NCBI RefSeq assembly: GCF_040500475.1 | Contig: NZ_CP159358.1 | Location: 2,790,001 to 2,854,000, forward strand | Length of the DNA: 64,000 nt | Direction: 5' to 3' | Origin: Bacillus sp. Bos-x628 | Lineage (GTDB): Bacteria; Bacillota; Bacilli; Bacillales; Bacillaceae | Shown here: positions 60,075 to 64,000 of the stretch, piece after piece | Layout: each line of letters starts with the position of its first letter | Position numbering within the stretch: position 1 is the stretch's first letter | The notes under the pieces: generated by a model | Database searches by the model: none | Told to the model about the DNA's origin: nothing | Seen by the model: only the letters and a program-made list of their open reading frames with translations | Made by a program: the position numbers and the translations under genes

Positions 60075-61211
60075 TTAGGCTTTTGTCATAGCAGACGGAT
60101 CAATAGCTTCACTTACAGGTACATAGGCATAGCCAAGGTCACGTGCAACGGCTTCATGTGTGATGTGTCCGTTCATTACATTTACCCCTTCAGCAATGGC
60201 TCTGTTCTCTTTGATGGCTTTCGCAACGCCTTTGTTTGCAATTTGCAGCGCATAAGGAACGGTTACATTGGTTAGAGCAACTGTGGATGTTCTTGGGACA
60301 GCGCCCGGCATGTTAGCGACTGCATAATGTAAAATACCGTGTTTTACATAGGTTGGTTGATCGTGTGTTGTTATATGATCGACTGTTTCCACAACTCCGC
60401 CTTGGTCAATGGCAACATCTACAATTACGGATCCAGGCTTCATTTGTTTGACCATTTCTTCTGTGACAAGTGTTGGTGCTTTAGCTCCTGGAATGAGCAC
60501 GGCACAAATGAGAAGGTCCGCTTCTGCTACTGAATCTGCAATATTCACTGGATTTGAGATCAATGTTTTGATTTGATGACCAAATTGATCGTCAAGCTGG
60601 CGAAGTCTTTCTGCGTTCAAATCAATAAGTGTTACATTTGCTCCAAGTCCAATCGCCATTTTTGCTGCATTTGTTCCAACAACACCGCCGCCAATAATGG
60701 TGACCTTGCCTCTTGATACCCCTGGAACACCGGCAAGCAAAATCCCTTTCCCGCCTTTTGGTTTTTCAAGGAATTGTGCACCGATTTGAGCTGCCATTCT
60801 GCCGGCAACTTCAGACATAGGAGTTAAAAGTGGAAGTGACTTTCCATCTCTTACCGTTTCATAAGCAATGGCTGTGACACCTTTTTGTTTTAATGCTTCA
60901 GCCAAGGAGGGCTCTGCTGCAAGATGAAGGTACGTAAATAAAATAAGGCCTTCTCTGAAATGTTGATATTCCTCAGGCAATGGTTCTTTCACCTTCATGA
61001 TCATATCAGATGATGCCCAAACATCTTTCGCATGCTCGATGATCTCTGCACCAACAGATATATAATCGTCATCGGTGAATCCGCTTCCAAAACCAGCATT
61101 TGTTTCAATTAAAATCTGGTGTCCAGCAGAAAGCAATTGAGAAGCTGCTCCTGGTGTCAATGCTACTCGGTTTTCATTGTTCTTAATCTCTTTTGGTATG
61201 CCGATGATCAT
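60075..61211 (-). CDS. ald: alanine dehydrogenase
   Basis: NAD-dependent L-alanine dehydrogenase of 378 aa, converting alanine to pyruvate and ammonium; used for alanine growth and in sporulation. N-terminal signature [22 protein letters not shown] motif [31 protein letters not shown] follows AGGAGGAATA. adeR, its activator in B. subtilis, is directly upstream on the same strand, separated by a terminator. Confidence 0.97.
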   Translation of the reverse strand: MIIGIPKEIKNNENRVALTPGAASQLLSAGHQILIETNAGFGSGFTDDDYISVGAEIIEHAKDVWASSDMIMKVKEPLPEEYQHFREGLILFTYLHLAAEPSLAEALKQKGVTAIAYETVRDGKSLPLLTPMSEVAGRMAAQIGAQFLEKPKGGKGILLAGVPGVSRGKVTIIGGGVVGTNAAKMAIGLGANVTLIDLNAERLRQLDDQFGHQIKTLISNPVNIADSVAEADLLICAVLIPGAKAPTLVTEEMVKQMKPGSVIVDVAIDQGGVVETVDHITTHDQPTYVKHGILHYAVANMPGAVPRTSTVALTNVTVPYALQIANKGVAKAIKENRAIAEGVNVMNGHITHEAVARDLGYAYVPVSEAIDPSAMTKA

Positions 61212-61297
61212 GTTTATTCCTCCTATGTGTATCTATTGATATTGTATGTATAGTTTATCCTGAAAGATAAAAAAATTCTTCGGTTGAAATAAAAAAT

Positions 61298-61340
61298 AAA
61301 AAAACGTCCGTTTGTGAAATTTCACAAATGGACGTTTTTT
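61298..61340 (-). terminator. long hairpin between adeR and ald
   Basis: Stem of about 20 bp (AAAAAACGTCC...TTTGTGAAA with its complement, one mismatch) with T runs on both sides. It overlaps the adeR stop codon and would isolate ald transcription. Confidence 0.85.
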
Positions 61341-62551
61341 AGCTTTATATCAAGGTAAATGGTCATTTTTTCATTCATGTTTTTCAAGTCAATTTCTGCA
61401 ATGTCTGTAATCCGTTTTAGTCTGTAATTCAATGTATTAATATGGATATTCAATTGCTTTGCAGCAATATTCACGTTACTGTCACAATCAATAAATCGTT
61501 CAAGCGTTTCCACTAAATTAGAGTGGTGTCTCAAATCATAATCCTCAAGCTTGGATAAAGAATAACTTGAATAAGAGGAGCCTTTTCGTTTTTCAGCAAG
61601 CACATCTAAATATTGATAAATACCTAATTCAGAAAAACTGTTTAAACGTTCTGTTTCTAAGGGAAAACGTTCTTTTGTTTTTAATACAGCCAGTGCCTCT
61701 TTGTAGGATGGTTGAATATGAGAAATATTATCATAAATTCCGCCAATAGCCGCTTGCACGTGATGGATATGATAACGATCAGACAATTGCTGCAGCATAC
61801 TGTTTGTAAACTGTTTAATATCTTGAAGTGGGTGTTCCGTTTTTGGTGAGACAAGAATAATCATTTCATGAAAATCAACAGTCGTTAATAACACTTGTAC
61901 TTGCTGCGTCGTTTCAAGCAGATATGAAAGCTTTTTCTCTGTCTCCTCTGTGAGCTCATCTAGAAGACGAAAGATGATGATCGCATACGTGTCCGGACAT
62001 CTCATGCCAAGTCGCATAAATAGGTCAAGTATCTCATCCTTTTCATGAATATGTCCTGTGAGCATCTTCCAAAAAAGTTCCTGGTTTCGTTCTTCTGTTT
62101 TCGTTTTTCGAATTTGTAAATTAAGTAATTTGTTTTTAACGGCGTTTGCCGCCATTTTGAGAAGCTCCATTTCTTTTTCTGAAAAAGGCTGTGTTGATTC
62201 AATTGCCCAGATAAATCCGAGCACTTCTTTGTCCTTCCAAATTGAAATAGCTACCCTACTAGAGAGACCGACTTCGGCTATTTGAGGCACACGAAGCGGT
62301 TCATCAGTTTTCAGGAGTGTAGGAATAATGCCGTCCTTCCAAAGCCGATTAATGACTTTTTCCGGTACACGGCGGGAGATAATAGTTGAAGTTCTAGCGG
62401 GATCAGTAAAATCATTATGTGTACTATACGCTAATAATCTATGATGAGTGTCTTCTATAGTAATAGGGCAATTGAGCACATCACTAATTTGATCTGCCAC
62501 ATCTTCTAAACGATCAAGACTATACTTAAATGGATCTGTCTTTTTGGTCAT
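61322..62551 (-). CDS. adeR: PucR-family activator of ald, AdeR
   Basis: Transcriptional activator of 409 aa (PucR/CdaR-like). The N-terminal sensor part includes CPITIEDTHHRLLAYSTH and VAISIWKDKEVLGFIWAIE, and the C-terminal helix-turn-helix is DSNVNIAAKQLNIHINTLNYRLKRI. In B. subtilis AdeR activates ald in response to alanine. ATG follows AGGGG. Confidence 0.93.
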   Translation of the reverse strand: MTKKTDPFKYSLDRLEDVADQISDVLNCPITIEDTHHRLLAYSTHNDFTDPARTSTIISRRVPEKVINRLWKDGIIPTLLKTDEPLRVPQIAEVGLSSRVAISIWKDKEVLGFIWAIESTQPFSEKEMELLKMAANAVKNKLLNLQIRKTKTEERNQELFWKMLTGHIHEKDEILDLFMRLGMRCPDTYAIIIFRLLDELTEETEKKLSYLLETTQQVQVLLTTVDFHEMIILVSPKTEHPLQDIKQFTNSMLQQLSDRYHIHHVQAAIGGIYDNISHIQPSYKEALAVLKTKERFPLETERLNSFSELGIYQYLDVLAEKRKGSSYSSYSLSKLEDYDLRHHSNLVETLERFIDCDSNVNIAAKQLNIHINTLNYRLKRITDIAEIDLKNMNEKMTIYLDIKLKNVHL

Positions 62552-62857
62552 AAAAACCCCTGCTTTTTCGAATATTTCACGTACTTACATTATGAAGAGA
62601 ACTAGTCACGTAAATCAATAACAAAATGCCAAAAAATTAAAAAAACAGGAAGATTGGATGTTCATCAGTTTGGTCAAAACGGATTAATTTAAAGGATAGT
62701 GAATAACAGCTTAGTAAAAAAATAGTAGGTATAAAGATTCATTGGAAGACACTTCATCATATTGGGAATATATAACTAAAAATATGTAAAATAATAGATA
62801 AAGAGCGAAAAAACAGTAATTCTATAGACTCATTTTGTAAAATAAAAACAGATTTGT
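62552..62857. other. adeR/yukE intergenic region
   Basis: About 300 AT-rich bases, no gene seen. It must hold the adeR promoter. Confidence 0.4.
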
Positions 62858-62887
62858 TTGACTGTGTATCATTTCTGTTTTTATAAT
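62858..62887 (+). promoter_or_regulatory. sigma-A promoter of yukE
   Basis: TTGACT (62858-62863), 18-base spacer, TATAAT (62882-62887), about 70 bases upstream of yukE. Confidence 0.75.
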
Positions 62888-62954
62888 AATAACGTTAAAA
62901 AATAAGTGGATTAGCCCATTATATAGCGGCTATGCACGGGAGGTAATGAGGAAT

Positions 62955-63248
62955 ATGTCAGGAATTATTCGCGTAACCCCAGAAGAACTAAGAGCGACCG
63001 CTAAGCAATATGGTGTAGAAAGTCAAGAAGTGCTAAACCAAGTTGATCGTCTAAATAGAATGATCTCTGACTTAAAAGGTATGTGGGAAGGTGCTTCTAG
63101 TGATGCGTTCGCTGATCAATACGAACAGCTTAAGCCTTCATTCATTAAAATGTCTGATCTATTAACAGATGTCAGCAATCAGCTTGAACAAACTGCAAAT
63201 ACACTTGAAAGCACTGACCAAGACATCGCTAGCCAAATTCGCGGCTAA
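62955..63248 (+). CDS. yukE: WXG100 protein YukE (EsxA)
   Basis: Secreted WXG100 protein of 97 aa, substrate of the Yuk/ESS type VII secretion system. The WxG motif is in LKGMWEGASSDAFADQY, with predicted helices either side; the C-terminal YxxxD/E-like signal is degenerate. ATG 62955 matches the B. subtilis start (IRVTPEELRA); the ATG nine bases upstream is less likely. An attenuator-like hairpin separates it from yukD, which would make YukE much more abundant than the machine. Confidence 0.95.
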   Translation: MSGIIRVTPEELRATAKQYGVESQEVLNQVDRLNRMISDLKGMWEGASSDAFADQYEQLKPSFIKMSDLLTDVSNQLEQTANTLESTDQDIASQIRG

Positions 63249-63286
63249 TCAAAGTTACTTCCTTTCTAAGTGTAATGAGCAAAAAA

Positions 63287-63327
63287 AGCGCCGAGTCTGT
63301 CAGTTGATGCCGGCGCTCTTTCTATTT
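63287..63327 (+). terminator. leaky terminator between yukE and yukD
   Basis: Stem AGCGCCG / CGGCGCT with a 17-base loop and a broken T tract (TCTTTCTATTTTG). Likely partial, so that yukE is over-expressed relative to downstream genes. Confidence 0.75.
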
Positions 63328-63343
63328 TGTGAGGTGGAAATTT

Positions 63344-63583
63344 GTGTATATCGATATTACCATCGACTTAAAAAATTATGATGGCAGTGTGTTTGATTTG
63401 AGACTATCAAATTATTTACAAATTAAGCAAGTCATTCATATCGCCTGGCAGGCAAAACAAATCTCACTTCCAAAGAGAGCAGGCGGATGGGTGCGTGTAG
63501 TCAATAAGAAAGCTGTGTTTTCAGGCGAATATAAGCTGTCAGACTGTGGGATTACCACGGGGGATAGGCTGGAAATACTATGA
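63344..63583 (+). CDS. yukD: ubiquitin-like type VII secretion protein YukD
   Basis: Ubiquitin-fold protein of 79 aa. IDITIDLKNYDGSVFDLRL at the start and CGITTGDRLEIL at the end match B. subtilis YukD (EsaB). It has no C-terminal Gly-Gly for conjugation. GTG start after GTGAGGTGG. Required for secretion of YukE in B. subtilis. Confidence 0.94.
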   Translation: MYIDITIDLKNYDGSVFDLRLSNYLQIKQVIHIAWQAKQISLPKRAGGWVRVVNKKAVFSGEYKLSDCGITTGDRLEIL

Positions 63584-63597
63584 AAGGACTTTTGTAA

Positions 63598-64000
63598 ATG
63601 GCAGATAAAAAGAGTTCCTATTTAGAAGAACAATTAGAAGCAGTCATGAAAAAAGAGGAAGGCACCTATACCTTCATTTTTCAAAGAGAGACCATTAAAC
63701 TCTTGGACGGTTTAGAAGCGGCTCCGATAAAAGATATCAATCCTTCATTTAAAAAAGAGATTCAATTGACTGAAGGGGAGGTCATCATATCCATTGAACC
63801 GCCTTCTGCCTATCAGGAATTTCGTTTCATCCATGCAAAAGATGAAAAAAGCAAATGGATTTTTTCATACCAGCTTGTCGATGCTGTTTGCAAACACGAC
63901 GTGAAACGGCTGCATCTCATTGTTTCTCCTGAAAACATTGTTTTTCATCAGGGCTTAGCCCCTGCATTTTTGCATTACGGTGTAAAAGAAAGCATCCCGC
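63598..64000 (+). CDS. yukC: type VII secretion protein YukC (EssB), 3' end outside window
   Basis: Frame open from ATG 63598 to the window end, 134 codons. The N-terminal pseudokinase-like domain of EssB/YukC is recognisable: YTFIFQRETIKLL, PSFKKEIQLTEGEVIISIEPP and HDVKRLHLIVSPENIVFHQGL. The transmembrane helix and C-terminal part would be downstream. 14 bases after yukD. Confidence 0.92.
   Translation, partial: MADKKSSYLEEQLEAVMKKEEGTYTFIFQRETIKLLDGLEAAPIKDINPSFKKEIQLTEGEVIISIEPPSAYQEFRFIHAKDEKSKWIFSYQLVDAVCKHDVKRLHLIVSPENIVFHQGLAPAFLHYGVKESIP

Overview
The window looks like the chromosome of a low-to-moderate GC Gram-positive endospore former of the Bacillus pumilus group. This rests on very close protein matches, recalled from memory and not searched, to B. 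subtilis yus/yur/yun/yut/yum/yui/yuk genes in nearly the same order, on Bacillus-type AGGAGG ribosome sites with many TTG/GTG starts, and on sporulation genes (yunB, lytH, yutC, yutH).

Layout. 1-5.3 kb: end of the fatty-acid beta-oxidation operon (fadA, fadE), then yusI, gcvH (lipoyl H protein), yusG, yusF, yusE, yusD. 5.36-8.1 kb: SAM (S-box) riboswitch and the metNPQ methionine ABC importer. 8.2-14.4 kb: yurZ, a small gene with a possible ATT start, and the sufCDSUB iron-sulfur assembly operon. 14.4-19.25 kb: an AT-rich accessory island next to sufB, with a wrecked tyrosine integrase followed by a tightly packed operon: an unrecognised protein, an MFS exporter, an AlkZ/YcaQ-type DNA glycosylase-like protein, and the two subunits of a ThDP-dependent sulfopyruvate/phosphonopyruvate-type decarboxylase, the second broken by an amber codon. 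This is the most novel-looking part. 19.7-25.3 kb: Fur-box-controlled siderophore importer (yfiY-yfiZ-yfhA type), a FhuF-like iron-sulfur protein and a Bmr/NorA-like efflux pump. 25.5-27.1 kb: a bicupin oxalate decarboxylase and the remains of a PucR-type regulator.

27.4-37.1 kb: yunF, yunD, yunC, yunB, lytH, lipA, yutC, yutD, yutE, yutF, yutG, yutH. 37.2-43.8 kb: a D-2-hydroxyacid dehydrogenase, the threonine operon hom-thrC-thrB and the S9 peptidase yuxL. 43.8-49.0 kb: NifU-like yutI, yuzD, a LexA-boxed small gene, yutJ, yuzB, an orphan membrane protein, dapF and a SufA/ErpA-type carrier. 49.2-50.9 kb: a MerR-TipAS regulator with a DUF2268 putative metalloprotease. 51-59.3 kb: zinc-ribbon protein, yumC, yumB, yuiA, yuiB, yuiC, yuiD, pepA, yuiF. 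59.3-62.6 kb: bioY with a BirA operator, ald and its regulator adeR. 62.9-64 kb: start of the type VII secretion locus (yukE, yukD, partial yukC).

How it fits together: much of the core part is iron-sulfur, lipoate and redox housekeeping (suf, sufA-like, yutI, lipA, gcvH, yumC, yumB, yutJ), plus nutrient uptake under classic regulatory RNAs or operators (S-box, Fur, BirA). The accessory genes sit between sufB and yunF, so the stretch from 14.4 to 27.1 kb behaves as a variable region.
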